A stretch of DNA of 54,133 nt from RGIG4708 sp045633845. Its GTDB lineage: Bacteria; Bacillota; Clostridia; UMGS1810. A model generated the notes under the pieces. The model was not told the DNA's origin and did no database searches. It saw nothing but the letters and a program-made list of their open reading frames with translations. Shown piece after piece: positions 1 to 8,241 of the stretch. Position 1 is the first letter of the stretch, and each line of letters opens with the position of its first letter. The stretch covers positions 1 through 54,133 of the forward strand of contig JAZQZC010000013.1 in the NCBI GenBank assembly GCA_045633845.1, given 5' to 3'. The translations under genes and the position numbers were made by a program.

Positions 1-174
1 AGCCTAAGTCTTACCTTACCTATATTCAATTTTCAAAAGCATTTTTAACAATGCTTTGTTTGCTATACACTTTTTTAGCTATATAAATTTTATTAAAAAG
101 TTTTCATTTTTCTATTGACAAATCATAGTTGGTCTCCTTTGCAATATAGTTCAAAAGGGCTGCTTATGCAACCC
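1..174. other. Intergenic left edge, no gene seen
   Basis: I see no convincing coding region here. An imperfect hairpin around 36-56 (AAGCATT/AATGCTT arms, T-rich on both sides) could end transcription from either side. A TTGACA at about 115-120 has no matching -10 box at a normal distance, so I do not call a promoter. Confidence 0.5.
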
Positions 175-176
175 TT
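151..176 (-). terminator. Probable terminator after thrB
   Basis: On the minus strand a nine-base-pair stem (AAGGGTTGC with GCAGCCCTT, loop ATAA, one G-U pair) is followed by a short run of T. The stem begins at the thrB stop codon. The T-tract is short, so termination may be partial. Confidence 0.5.
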
Positions 177-1074
177 ATATATGCTCACACACAACCCCGT
201 TATTGTCGGCACTGAGCATTTTTAATTTCCAGTTTTTTAAATTGGTTTTGATAATTTCGTTCATATTATTTTCAAAAGCCACACAATCGCCATCTGTTAC
301 TGCAACAATTGTAGGGCCTGCACCGCTTAAATATCCGCACATAGCTCCATTACGCTTTGCAGAGCGGATAATATATTCAGCACTTTTTATCATATCAAAG
401 CGGTATCTTTGATGCAATCTGTCTTTGCAACCAACACCAAAAGCGGAAAAATCGCCTTTTGCAATGGCGGATGCCATAAAAGCAGCATGCGCCACATTGA
501 AAACAGCATTTTTGTGAGGCACAAATTTTGGCAGTACATTGCGTGCTTTTTTTGTAGACAGGTAAAAATCAGGTATAAAGGCAGCAAACCTTATATTTTC
601 AGGAATATCGGTTTTTGTATACATAAGCTGCTTGTTGTCGTATACCGAAACTGTAAAACCGCCCATAAATGCAGGTGTTACATTGTCGGGATGACCCTCT
701 ATCTGATATGCAATGTCAAGCAATTCATCTTTGGTAAAAGGTGTACCAATAAGCTCATTGGCACCGCAAAGCCCAAGTGCAAGGCTTGCAGAAGAGCTGC
801 CAAGTCCGCGCGTCATAGGTATGTCGGTGTGAGATGTTATTCTTACGCCCTTTGGAAACACATTTGCTTTTTCAAAAACACGAAGCATTGCCTGATACAC
901 GTAATTCCGCTCATCGTGAGGTAAAAATTCGCTGCTTGAATCATTTATTATTATTTCCAGACCCTCATCAATTTCTTCAAAATATGCTTCGGTGTACAAA
1001 TTAAGGGCAATGCCCATACAATCAAAGCCCGAGCCCAAATTGGCAGTTGATGCAGGAACTTTAACCTTTACCAT
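175..1074 (-). CDS. thrB: Homoserine kinase
   Basis: Cytoplasmic GHMP-family kinase of 299 residues, the usual length. It phosphorylates homoserine with ATP to O-phosphohomoserine, the substrate of threonine synthase. The N-terminus carries the family signature (VKVPASTANLGSGFD), and the ATP-binding GHMP motif RGLGSSSASLALG lies near residues 88-100. A C-terminal glycine-rich motif (GYLSGAGPTIVAV) follows. It starts 10 bases after the hom stop codon, so the two genes form one operon that converts aspartate semialdehyde towards threonine. I see no thrC within the window. The identification rests on clear motifs and on the partner gene. Confidence 0.95.
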   Translation of the reverse strand: MVKVKVPASTANLGSGFDCMGIALNLYTEAYFEEIDEGLEIIINDSSSEFLPHDERNYVYQAMLRVFEKANVFPKGVRITSHTDIPMTRGLGSSSASLALGLCGANELIGTPFTKDELLDIAYQIEGHPDNVTPAFMGGFTVSVYDNKQLMYTKTDIPENIRFAAFIPDFYLSTKKARNVLPKFVPHKNAVFNVAHAAFMASAIAKGDFSAFGVGCKDRLHQRYRFDMIKSAEYIIRSAKRNGAMCGYLSGAGPTIVAVTDGDCVAFENNMNEIIKTNLKNWKLKMLSADNNGVVCEHI

Positions 1075-1084
1075 TGCTGCATCC

Positions 1085-2296
1085 TCATTTCTTTATTTCA
1101 ATTATCGTAATAACATCGGCGTTAACAGCAGAAAGCTTATCCAAAAGCTCATTATATGATAACTTTTGGGAAATAAATGCACATTCGCCGTCAAACATCT
1201 GTTCAAAAGCTGTAACTCCAATTGTTTTGGATATGTCTGCCTTTGTAATTGAATTTTTGACGCGAACAAAATAATTTCGTACATATTCACCGCGGTCAAT
1301 AACAATATTTTCGTTGCATACTTGCCACGGACGCATATAAGGTACATTTAAATTCTGACCAAATTCGATAACATCGGCAACTACTGCGCTTGCTGTAGGG
1401 AGCTTTCCTGCTCCTCTGCCATAGTGAAGTGTATCCGAAACCATATCGCCTTTTACCACAACACCATTGTATACATCTTCTATAGAAGAAAGCATATTGT
1501 CTTTTGACACAAACATCGGTGCAACGTGAATTTCCATCTTTTTACTTTGGGTCATTATACATTCACCGATAAGCTTGATGCTGTAGCCAAGCTTTGACGC
1601 GTATTTGGTATCTTCGAGAGTTATTTTTGAAATACCCTGTGTATCTATATCTTTAAAGTTAACGCTTTTTCCGCTCGCAATAGATGACAAAATACAAATC
1701 TTTTTGCAGGTGTCGTGACCATCAACATCGGCAGATGGATCTCTTTCGGCATAGCCGTTTTGCTGCGCCTGCAAAAGTGCCTTTTCAAAGCTTTCGCCAT
1801 CTTTAAACATTTTGGTAAGTATATAATTTGTGGTACCATTAAGAATACCGCTGAGTGCAACAATATTGTTGCAGGTATAGCAATGGAACAACGGTCTTAT
1901 AATAGGAATACCGCCGCCAACACTTGCCTCAAAAAGATATTTGGCATTATTGTCTACAGCGCATTTTATAAGGTCATTGCCCTTTGTTGCAACAAGCTCT
2001 TTGTTGGAGGTTATAACAGTTTTGCCTTTTTTAAGAGCCTTAACCGAAAATGTGTATGCAGGCTCAAGACCTCCGATTGTTTCTACAACGGCGTCAACCT
2101 CACTGTCGTTTAAAATCACATCAAAATCCTTGGTAAAAATATGTGCATCTTCTCTATCAGAAAAATCTCTGATATCAAGGATATATTTGGTTGTGATGTC
2201 AAGTCCGGTTTTGTTTTTAATAACTTCTCTGTTATCTTTAATGACATCGTATACACCGCTACCAACGGTACCGAACCCTAAAATTGCAATTTTCAT
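1085..2296 (-). CDS. hom: Homoserine dehydrogenase with ACT domain
   Basis: NAD(P)H-dependent reduction of aspartate-4-semialdehyde to homoserine, at the branch to threonine and methionine. The 403-residue protein begins with a Rossmann nucleotide-binding motif (AILGFGTVGSGV). Its central catalytic domain has the family stretch VVETIGGLEPAY and ITSNKELVATKG, then ILNGTTNYILTKM and AERDPSADVDGHD. The last ~80 residues look like an ACT regulatory domain, which in this family usually gives threonine feedback inhibition. A consensus promoter lies just upstream. It is followed closely by thrB, and dnaX lies upstream as a separate unit. Confidence 0.95.
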   Translation of the reverse strand: MKIAILGFGTVGSGVYDVIKDNREVIKNKTGLDITTKYILDIRDFSDREDAHIFTKDFDVILNDSEVDAVVETIGGLEPAYTFSVKALKKGKTVITSNKELVATKGNDLIKCAVDNNAKYLFEASVGGGIPIIRPLFHCYTCNNIVALSGILNGTTNYILTKMFKDGESFEKALLQAQQNGYAERDPSADVDGHDTCKKICILSSIASGKSVNFKDIDTQGISKITLEDTKYASKLGYSIKLIGECIMTQSKKMEIHVAPMFVSKDNMLSSIEDVYNGVVVKGDMVSDTLHYGRGAGKLPTASAVVADVIEFGQNLNVPYMRPWQVCNENIVIDRGEYVRNYFVRVKNSITKADISKTIGVTAFEQMFDGECAFISQKLSYNELLDKLSAVNADVITIIEIKK

Positions 2297-2331
2297 TAAT
2301 ATATCCCCCTATTAATCAAAAAATATACATA

Positions 2332-2360
2332 ATTATACCATTAATTTCATATTGTGTCAA
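2332..2360 (-). promoter_or_regulatory. Promoter of hom-thrB
   Basis: Minus-strand TTGACA (2355-2360), a 17-base spacer and TATAAT (2332-2337): a full sigma-A consensus between dnaX and hom. The dnaX stop lies just upstream, so hom-thrB can be transcribed independently of dnaX. Confidence 0.85.
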
Positions 2361-2376
2361 TTAATGTCGCCAACTT

Positions 2377-4071
2377 TTAATCAATTGTAATATTATTTGG
2401 AAATTCACCTGAATGCTTAGCCAAATCAGAAAAAATATCAGCTGCATTATCGTTGCTTATTGGTTCAAAATACGCTTGCTCACCCACAACCGCTGTGGAT
2501 ATATCGGCCTTTACACCTGTAACACTCAAAATAATCTCAGAGAGTGTATCTGTCTCGCGGGCATTATCAAACGTTTGTTTTGACTGCTTGTCAGGGAATT
2601 GGAGCACAATTCCCGATTTTGCCTTAAGTGGCACAGCCTGACTAATGTGCAGATACAATGTAAGGTGCATCTGATTTTGCAGCTCCTCTATAATTTCCGT
2701 CCATCTGTTGATTATTTTGTTATACTCATTTACCGGCTGACTTTCGACAGTTTCGTTTTGCAAAGTGGTATCGTCTTCCCTTTGCTGTGCAGGCTGAGCA
2801 AAAATCTGCTCATTTTCCGCTTCGTTATCAAGAGACAGATCATATTCAAATTCTCTCTGCTCCGGAGGTTCAAAGCCGTCAAATTCGGTTGTTGCTTTTG
2901 GCTGCTCTGTATGATGAACAACAAGCTGACCTAAAGCAAGCTTTTTTTCAAGCGATGCAATTCTGTCAAGTGCAGATGCCAAATCGTCACTAAACATTGG
3001 ATTTGCAAGCTTTACAAGCACACATTCAATAAGCACTCTTTTGTTTGATACAAACCGCAAATCACGAATTAAATCTGTAAGTAAATATATGCATCTGATT
3101 AATTTTTCCTGCGGGTATAATTCAACAGTGTTTTTAATTAATTCACCTTTTTTTGCACTGCATACAAATTCGGATTTCATAATCGAATAATTGAGCATTT
3201 CTCTGTATACATTAAGCATATCTGTTGCAAAGTTGTCAAGTGATTTACCATTTTGGACGCACAAATCAAACTCTCTAATCAAGCTTTCTGTGTCGCCCTT
3301 TGAAATATGCTTAGCAAAGCGGTACAAAACAGAGTCGTCCATAGCACCCACTACAGACACAATGTCATCATAAGTTATGTTGTCTGATTTAAACGCAATG
3401 CATCTGTCAAGAATACTCAGCGAATCACGCATTGAGCCATTGCCGAGATATGCGATATATTCAAGCGCATCATCATCTGCGTTTATACCTTCGCCAGACA
3501 ATATGTGTTTCATGGCAGATGAAATATCAAATATAGATATCACCGAAAAGTCAAAGCGCTGACATCTGGAAAGAATTGTAGCAGGTACCATATGTATCTC
3601 GGTAGTTGCAAGTATAAAAATTACATGAGACGGCGGTTCTTCAAGCGTTTTTAAAAGTGCGTTAAAAGCACCTTTTGAAAGCATATGAACTTCGTCGATG
3701 ATATATATTTTGTATTTGGAAGTAGCGCAGGAATATCGGCACTGCTCTATAATTTCGCGGATGTTGGCAACACCTGTGTTTGATGCTGCGTCAATTTCGA
3801 TAATATCTATGTTTGAGCCATCAAATATGCTTTTGCACATATCACATTCATTGCATGGATTGCCGTCTGCATTGTTGGGGCAGTTGACCGCACGCGAAAA
3901 TATTTTTGCAGTTGAGGTTTTGCCTGTGCCCCTTGTACCTGTAAAAAGATATGCGTGAGCCACCTTACCCTCGGTTATCTGATTTTTTAATGTATTTACA
4001 ATATGACTTTGACCTATAACATCATTAAATATAACAGGTCGCCACTTTCTGTACAAAGCCTGGTATGCCAT
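2377..4071 (-). CDS. dnaX: DNA polymerase III subunit gamma/tau
   Basis: Clamp-loader ATPase that loads the sliding clamp and links the replisome. From the chosen start (MAYQALYRKWRP) it is 564 residues. It has a Walker A motif GTRGTGKT (Lys51), four zinc-binding cysteines (64, 73, 76, 79), a DEVH Walker B box, and the AAA+ sensor region ATTEIHMVPATILSRCQRFDF. The acidic, Gln-rich linker near residues 385-455 and the C-terminal domain fit the tau form. An upstream in-frame start would add eight residues, but AAAGGA lies at normal distance before the ATG at 4071. The SRP RNA directly upstream repeats the Bacillus subtilis order scr-dnaX. The usual followers yaaK and recR are absent. Confidence 0.95.
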   Translation of the reverse strand: MAYQALYRKWRPVIFNDVIGQSHIVNTLKNQITEGKVAHAYLFTGTRGTGKTSTAKIFSRAVNCPNNADGNPCNECDMCKSIFDGSNIDIIEIDAASNTGVANIREIIEQCRYSCATSKYKIYIIDEVHMLSKGAFNALLKTLEEPPSHVIFILATTEIHMVPATILSRCQRFDFSVISIFDISSAMKHILSGEGINADDDALEYIAYLGNGSMRDSLSILDRCIAFKSDNITYDDIVSVVGAMDDSVLYRFAKHISKGDTESLIREFDLCVQNGKSLDNFATDMLNVYREMLNYSIMKSEFVCSAKKGELIKNTVELYPQEKLIRCIYLLTDLIRDLRFVSNKRVLIECVLVKLANPMFSDDLASALDRIASLEKKLALGQLVVHHTEQPKATTEFDGFEPPEQREFEYDLSLDNEAENEQIFAQPAQQREDDTTLQNETVESQPVNEYNKIINRWTEIIEELQNQMHLTLYLHISQAVPLKAKSGIVLQFPDKQSKQTFDNARETDTLSEIILSVTGVKADISTAVVGEQAYFEPISNDNAADIFSDLAKHSGEFPNNITID

Positions 4072-4135
4072 TTTCGCACATCCTTTCTGTGGCAAGCTAC
4101 CACAATTGCATTTTTAAAATGTTTTATATACAAAA

Positions 4136-4345
4136 AAACGCCGTTTATCCAAAATTGTATTGAAAGTTCAGACTAAGACTCGAACCGGGTGAGCTTGCGG
4201 CACACACAGAACATTTCTTATGGCTGCTTGATTCCTCACCTGACCAGGTTCGAAAGCCTGCATTGCGCAAGGCCCGGTTGTCAACACCATAGTCTGAACG
4301 ATCAACCTGATTAAGGATTAAGCTCCAAAAGGAACTTAACGACAC
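4136..4345 (-). ncRNA. ffs: Signal recognition particle RNA (Alu-containing type)
   Basis: RNA core of the signal recognition particle, which binds Ffh and targets membrane proteins. The minus strand contains the domain IV hallmark GGUCAGG...GGAA...AAGCAGCC near 4228-4255. The three pairs flanking the GGAA loop are UGA/UCA instead of the usual UCC/GGA, a compensated change that supports a folded RNA. The terminal arms GUCGUU (4338-4343) and AACGGC (4140-4145) pair as helix 1, and a long helix GUUCAGACUA/UAGUCUGAAC closes the S domain. Two short 5' hairpins suggest a reduced Alu domain. At about 210 nt it is shorter than the roughly 270 nt of Bacillus. Ends are estimated from the promoter and the following run of seven T. 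Confidence 0.9.
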
Positions 4346-4350
4346 TAATT

Positions 4351-4379
4351 ATTATACTACATCACAACAAAAATATCAA
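4351..4379 (-). promoter_or_regulatory. Promoter of SRP RNA
   Basis: TTGATA (4374-4379), a 17-base spacer and TATAAT (4351-4356) on the minus strand place the start near 4344, which matches the base of helix 1 of the SRP RNA. The transcript probably also reaches dnaX if the run of T at 4132-4138 does not stop every polymerase. Confidence 0.85.
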
Positions 4380-4432
4380 GAAGTTTTTGCACATTTAAAA
4401 CATTTTTCAAAAAAATGCAGCGAGTATATAAC

Positions 4433-4461
4433 AAAAAGCACCCCGAATTTTCGGGGTGCTT
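4433..4461 (-). terminator. Terminator after tRNA-Arg
   Basis: An AGCACCCCGAA/TTCGGGGTGCT stem with a two-base loop is followed on the minus strand by five T. It is a strong intrinsic terminator lying four bases beyond the encoded CCA of the tRNA. Confidence 0.9.
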
Positions 4462-4464
4462 ATA

Positions 4465-4541
4465 TGGCGCGCTGTGAAGAATTCGAATCCTCGACCTTCT
4501 GGTCCGTAGCCAGACGCTCTATCCAGCTGAGCTAACAGCGC
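4465..4541 (-). tRNA. tRNA-Arg (anticodon ACG)
   Basis: Seventy-seven bases on the minus strand fold as a cloverleaf. The acceptor arms GCGCTGT (4535-4541) and ACAGCGC (4469-4475) pair, with discriminator G at 4468 and an encoded CCA at 4465-4467. The anticodon loop is CUACGGA, giving ACG, which becomes ICG and reads CGU/CGC/CGA arginine codons. The D arm has AGCTCAGCTGGATAGAGC and the T arm has GGTTCGAAT-like pairing. It has its own promoter and terminator, so it is a single-gene unit. Confidence 0.95.
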
Positions 4542-4561
4542 ATACATTTAACAACTCAATT

Positions 4562-4590
4562 AGTATATCACAGATTTTTGTTAAAATCAA
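4562..4590 (-). promoter_or_regulatory. Promoter of tRNA-Arg
   Basis: TTGATT (4585-4590), 17 bases, TATACT (4562-4567) on the minus strand, about 20 bases before the tRNA 5' end. Confidence 0.75.
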
Positions 4591-4707
4591 GTATTTTTTT
4601 GAAAAAATTATAAATTTTCCATTATTTCAAAATATATCAAGTATTAAATCAGCGCAAACAGTAATACTATAATTGCAACACCATTCTATAAAAAGGAGTA
4701 AATCATT

Positions 4708-4848
4708 ATGGAAAACAATCAGAACAAATCAAACCAGAGACAGAATAACCAAAACAACCAGAACAACAACCAAAACAATCAAAAAAACAGAAATGACAAA
4801 AAACAGTCATCTAAAAACAACGACATTTCTAACTTTGAAGTATATTAA
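4708..4848 (+). CDS. Tiny Asn/Gln-rich protein of unknown function
   Basis: A 46-codon plus-strand ORF that I do not recognise. Eighteen Asn and eight Gln make up more than half of it. The rest is mostly Lys, Arg and Ser, and the end is the less biased DISNFEVY. There is no signal peptide or membrane segment. The case for translation is a strong AAAGGAG site nine bases before the ATG, a TATAAT box about 30 bases further upstream (4669-4674, with a poor -35), and a long hairpin with a T-rich tail after the stop. The plus-strand orientation between minus-strand genes makes it a free-standing transcription unit. Its composition recalls small low-complexity proteins of spore formers, but that is only a guess. 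Confidence 0.65.
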   Translation: MENNQNKSNQRQNNQNNQNNNQNNQKNRNDKKQSSKNNDISNFEVY

Positions 4849-4884
4849 TTAACGCTGTATAAGTAATTCTGAATTTTGCGGAAG

Positions 4885-4941
4885 CTGCCGTACCTGCAAG
4901 TTTGGTGTAATGCCTGCAGGAACGGCAGTTTCTGTCATTTT
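4885..4941 (+). terminator. Terminator after the Asn/Gln-rich ORF
   Basis: Arms CTGCCGT-A-CCTGC (4885-4897) and GCAGG-A-ACGGCAG (4916-4928) pair over 12 base pairs with one A-A mismatch and an 18-base loop. A T-rich tract (TTTCTGTCATTTT) follows on the plus strand. On the minus strand it lies just beyond the stop of the exported protein gene and may also slow that transcript. Confidence 0.6.
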
Positions 4942-7360
4942 AGCGTGTGTTTATTGTTACTCTGTGAAGGCTCTCGTCATACAAAACTTCAAAACCGTTT
5001 ACCTTGCAAAATTCTGCAATTTCCACATAAGCATAGCCGTTTTTAATTATAAGCTTATCATGAGCAACGTCACTTTGCGCGTTGCATACTTTTTTCAAAA
5101 ACTCGTAAGGTGCATATGACACTCCGTTTTGTTCATATGGTCTGCTTGCGAAAATAACGTAATTGTCATTTACTCTTACAGTCAGATTTCTGTATTTTTT
5201 GTACTGATACAGGGCATCGTTGATATACAATGTATCTCCTATTTTGGAAATTTTGCTTACAGCCTGCGATAAATCAAGCTTGTCAAAATACATTCCGTCA
5301 GGAGAGAGATACAAAACATTGTTGTCAATATAGTAATATGTATCGCCTGCCACATCAATAAATTCCGGCTTATCACCCTCGAATATACCTTTTAAAAAGC
5401 CTGTACCGTCACAGTAAAAATAATTTCGGTCACTTGATTTGTAATTGGTATACGAATACCTGTTGCTCACAGGTAAATTAAAGGTCCCGTCAGACAATGC
5501 CCAGTTTGTTTTGTCTACCGAGCTGTATTTGGAGCCTGCTGTTACATAATATACTCCGTCTGCATAAGACATATCTGTAGGATACTGATAGAATGTATAC
5601 GAAGAATCGAGTGAAAAATCGTCATTTAAAAAATAAATTGTCTTAAAATACTCCCTCACTCCATAGTATGCCTTTGAATCGTACAATGACGGTTTTACCA
5701 TGTAGCCGCCGTCGGTGTATAAAAACTCATACTGGCTCCAGTTGCCGTGCAGCGCTTTTTCAAACTCGGTGGAAATGTTAACCTGTTCCCAAGCTTGCTT
5801 GTCAAAGGATTTATACAGCTTGCAGTTATCCCATTTTATGTATTCTCTGCCTGTAAATGACATATCACGCGGTACCTTTTGCATAGCAGATTTGTATGTT
5901 TTGGGTATGGTTTTTTGGTTGGAAAGTGTAAGGCTATTCTCCATACCGCCAAGATAATTTGTAGGTAGTATCACCTGTACAATAAATGTGGTTGTAGTAC
6001 CTCCTGGAAGCTCAACACAAGCCATAGTGTCAGACTCTTTGTTGGTCTGTTCACCCTTACATAGTGCGTAATCATTAACAGGATTGCCGTTTTTATCTTT
6101 TAAAATAACAATATTGTTTGACGTAGTGTTGAGGTTGTAGTTAGCATATCGCGTTATTTTGCCCTCATTTGTAATAGTGATTTTGTATTCAAGGGAAACA
6201 CCATAGTTACCAAGGTTACACGCATCTTCGCCTGTAGCATCAAGGCCGAGCACATCATTTGGAATATAGTTGTTGTAGCCATATCCCGATGCATTCCCGG
6301 GAAATTTGGTGTAATCGGAGCGATTGTTTGCAAATACCCACACGTTATCTTTTTTGCCTTCGGGAACAGACTTGCCGTAATATTTTAGTTTGTTGTTATC
6401 CTCATACTTAAATTCCAGCATATCGGAGGCAACTGAATTTTCCTTATTCCATGGGTCAGCATAAGGATTTAAATGTGTGTACCAATGAGTAATTTCGTTG
6501 CCATCGGGTACAAAATCATTGTATACTATTACAGGGAATTCACCGCCGGGTGTCCAGTCGGCAATTGTGTATTCAAGGCTTGTCTGAAGCTTGTTGAGAG
6601 TATCGGAAATGCCTTTGTACTGCTTTTCTCTCTCATAGCTGCCAAAGGCAGGATTTGGATGAACAGTTGACCTGTCGCCAAGCTTGCCGGTAGAGCGTAT
6701 TGCAGCAACATTTGCTTCGGTTTTGCCGCTAACTACTGTAAAATCTGCAAGCAAATGTACAGGGCGGTAAAAAGGCACCTCTCTGTAGTTGCTAATAAAT
6801 CTGCTCAGCCAAAAGCTCTCTCCTGCCTTAAGCTGAATATCTATTTGTTCAAACTCATTTGGGATGTAATTTGTACCAGAGTCGATTTCACGTATTGGCA
6901 TTTTAAGATAATCTGCCCACGCATTCATACATCCCCATGCTTCCTCAACAGTGTATTCAAAACCCTCGTAAAAATACTTTGAATGGTCGGGCACTTCAAA
7001 GCCAAGGGAAGTTATTATAATTTGCGTGTCCTCTATTGCTCTAAAATATACGTCAACCTCAATATCAAACCCTGGTTCGATTATAGCATTGTTACTGTCG
7101 CGAAGCTCAGTATGATTCACGTGTGACACAAACATTGCGTAATTATCAGCTTCAAGAGTGTTATTCATAATATATTTTGCGTTTTTGTTTGATGTATCTG
7201 CGAGGTCCTGTCTGCGTATAAATTCGTGACTGTTGCAGTATATGTATTTTCCGCCGCCGACAGGTGTAAATACAAGTGGCTTTGCAGACATATCAACAGC
7301 CGCAAAGGTGTTTATCGGCAACATAAATAGGATCAATGCAAGGCATAATAATTTTTTCAT
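4940..7360 (-). CDS. Exported protein with C-terminal copper-amine-oxidase-like domain
   Basis: A predicted secreted protein of 806 residues. It starts with a signal peptide (MKKLLCLALILFMLPINTFAAVD), probably cut after FAA. The C-terminal ~80 residues (about 730-806) resemble the copper amine oxidase N-terminal domain (PF07833): VRVNDNYVIFASRPYEQNG, then YVEIAEFCKVNGFEVLYD and VTINTR. In Clostridia this domain is a common surface module and does not imply oxidase activity. The middle is rich in Tyr, Asp and Asn and has beta-sheet-like repeats. I recognise no enzyme domain there. An upstream in-frame TTG would overlap the ribosome site, so the ATG at 7360 after GAGGTG is chosen. It follows the flavoprotein gene by 20 bases and may be co-transcribed. 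Confidence 0.7.
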   Translation of the reverse strand: MKKLLCLALILFMLPINTFAAVDMSAKPLVFTPVGGGKYIYCNSHEFIRRQDLADTSNKNAKYIMNNTLEADNYAMFVSHVNHTELRDSNNAIIEPGFDIEVDVYFRAIEDTQIIITSLGFEVPDHSKYFYEGFEYTVEEAWGCMNAWADYLKMPIREIDSGTNYIPNEFEQIDIQLKAGESFWLSRFISNYREVPFYRPVHLLADFTVVSGKTEANVAAIRSTGKLGDRSTVHPNPAFGSYEREKQYKGISDTLNKLQTSLEYTIADWTPGGEFPVIVYNDFVPDGNEITHWYTHLNPYADPWNKENSVASDMLEFKYEDNNKLKYYGKSVPEGKKDNVWVFANNRSDYTKFPGNASGYGYNNYIPNDVLGLDATGEDACNLGNYGVSLEYKITITNEGKITRYANYNLNTTSNNIVILKDKNGNPVNDYALCKGEQTNKESDTMACVELPGGTTTTFIVQVILPTNYLGGMENSLTLSNQKTIPKTYKSAMQKVPRDMSFTGREYIKWDNCKLYKSFDKQAWEQVNISTEFEKALHGNWSQYEFLYTDGGYMVKPSLYDSKAYYGVREYFKTIYFLNDDFSLDSSYTFYQYPTDMSYADGVYYVTAGSKYSSVDKTNWALSDGTFNLPVSNRYSYTNYKSSDRNYFYCDGTGFLKGIFEGDKPEFIDVAGDTYYYIDNNVLYLSPDGMYFDKLDLSQAVSKISKIGDTLYINDALYQYKKYRNLTVRVNDNYVIFASRPYEQNGVSYAPYEFLKKVCNAQSDVAHDKLIIKNGYAYVEIAEFCKVNGFEVLYDESLHRVTINTR

Positions 7361-7380
7361 AATGCACCTCAAAATTTAGA

Positions 7381-8004
7381 CTATCTTGTAAAATTGGTTC
7401 TTTCGGGTACAACTCTTTGGGGCTCGGTATATCCGTTTTCAAGAGCAATTTTTTTGCAATTTAGTATGTATGCCATATTTTTTGCAATATTGTGCATTGT
7501 GCATATGCCCTCGATGTCGTTTGCCACATCTTCAGGCTTTGCAGCATACACCATATTCCAATATGTAGAAGAAATTATTGGCATCTCACTGATTGCAAAG
7601 TATTTGTTCATCTCATCAAAAGCAGAAGTACATCCGCCTCGACGAGCAATTGTTATACCCGATGCAGGCTTAAGATAATATGTATCTTTGCCGCCGCAGT
7701 AAAATGCTCTGTCCATAAAGCTTTTGAGTGCTCCGCACATTGCCGCATAATGAACAGGTGTACCAAACACAAAGCCATCTGCCTCTTTTGCTTTTTGTGT
7801 AAATTCATTAACAATATCGTCTATAACGCATTTGCCAAGTTTTTTGCAAGCTCCGCAGCCTCTGCAACCCGAAATCGGCATGTTTCCAATCCAGAAAATT
7901 TCTGTTTCTATACCATTTTCGTTTAATTTTTTCTCAACTTCGCAAAGCGCAGTATATGTACTTCCCTTTTGATTAGGGCTTCCATTTACAAGAATTACTT
8001 TCAT
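7381..8004 (-). CDS. NAD(P)H-dependent FMN reductase / iron-sulfur flavoprotein
   Basis: A 207-residue flavodoxin-like protein. The N-terminal KVILVNGSPNQKGSTYTAL stretch is the FMN phosphate-binding loop of the NADPH-dependent FMN reductase superfamily. The cysteine cluster CRGCGACKKLGKC (residues ~47-59, C-x2-C-x2-C-x5-C) matches the 4Fe-4S motif of iron-sulfur flavoproteins found in anaerobes. FGTPVHYAAMCGALKSFMDRAFY is the usual second FMN-binding segment. Such proteins move electrons to O2, peroxide or unknown acceptors, and the substrate cannot be told here. The start was placed at 8004, eight bases after AAAGGAG. Confidence 0.85.
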   Translation of the reverse strand: MKVILVNGSPNQKGSTYTALCEVEKKLNENGIETEIFWIGNMPISGCRGCGACKKLGKCVIDDIVNEFTQKAKEADGFVFGTPVHYAAMCGALKSFMDRAFYCGGKDTYYLKPASGITIARRGGCTSAFDEMNKYFAISEMPIISSTYWNMVYAAKPEDVANDIEGICTMHNIAKNMAYILNCKKIALENGYTEPQRVVPERTNFTR

Positions 8005-8037
8005 ACAAAACACTCCTTTAAATTTTATCTATTTATA

Positions 8038-8066
8038 AATATATCATATTTTTACTTGATATACAA
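8038..8066 (-). promoter_or_regulatory. Promoter of the flavoprotein gene
   Basis: TTGTAT (8061-8066), 17 bases, TATATT (8038-8043) on the minus strand, about 30 bases before the start codon. Confidence 0.55.
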
Positions 8067-8101
8067 CTATTTTTATTTGGAAAGCATACAATAAACATAA
8101 C

Positions 8102-8152
8102 AAAAAAAGCGGCAGTTGCCACTCTATCCGAGTGCAAAGCTGATTTTTATTT
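8102..8152 (-). terminator. Second terminator after rpsI
   Basis: On the minus strand a bulged stem (CAG, UUGC, ACUC paired with GAGU, GCAA, CUG around a GGAUA loop) is followed by CCGC and seven T. It lies about 60 bases beyond the first rpsI terminator, making a tandem pair that isolates the ribosomal operon from the flavoprotein gene. Confidence 0.6.
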
Positions 8153-8185
8153 CACTAGCGAACACAACAAAACGCAATTTCCTAT

Positions 8186-8224
8186 AATTCAAAAAATTCC
8201 CACAGAAAAATATCTGTGGGAATC
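8186..8224 (-). terminator. Terminator of rplM-rpsI
   Basis: TTCCCACAGA paired with TCTGTGGGAA around a six-base loop, followed by TTTTTT on the minus strand, 18 bases beyond the rpsI stop codon. Confidence 0.9.
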
Positions 8225-8241
8225 TATAGACAATATACAAA

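Noticed and set aside
107..121. Sequence TTTTCTATTGACAA near the left edge also occurs at 54102-54115, suggesting flanking repeats of an inserted element.
   Set aside because: Only about 14 bases match, in A/T-rich promoter-like context. No transposase, integrase or target duplication is present, and the genes between are ordinary core genes.
4145..4345. A 66-codon minus-strand frame across this segment.
   Set aside because: The segment is the SRP RNA, with compensated helices and its own promoter. The frame is incidental.
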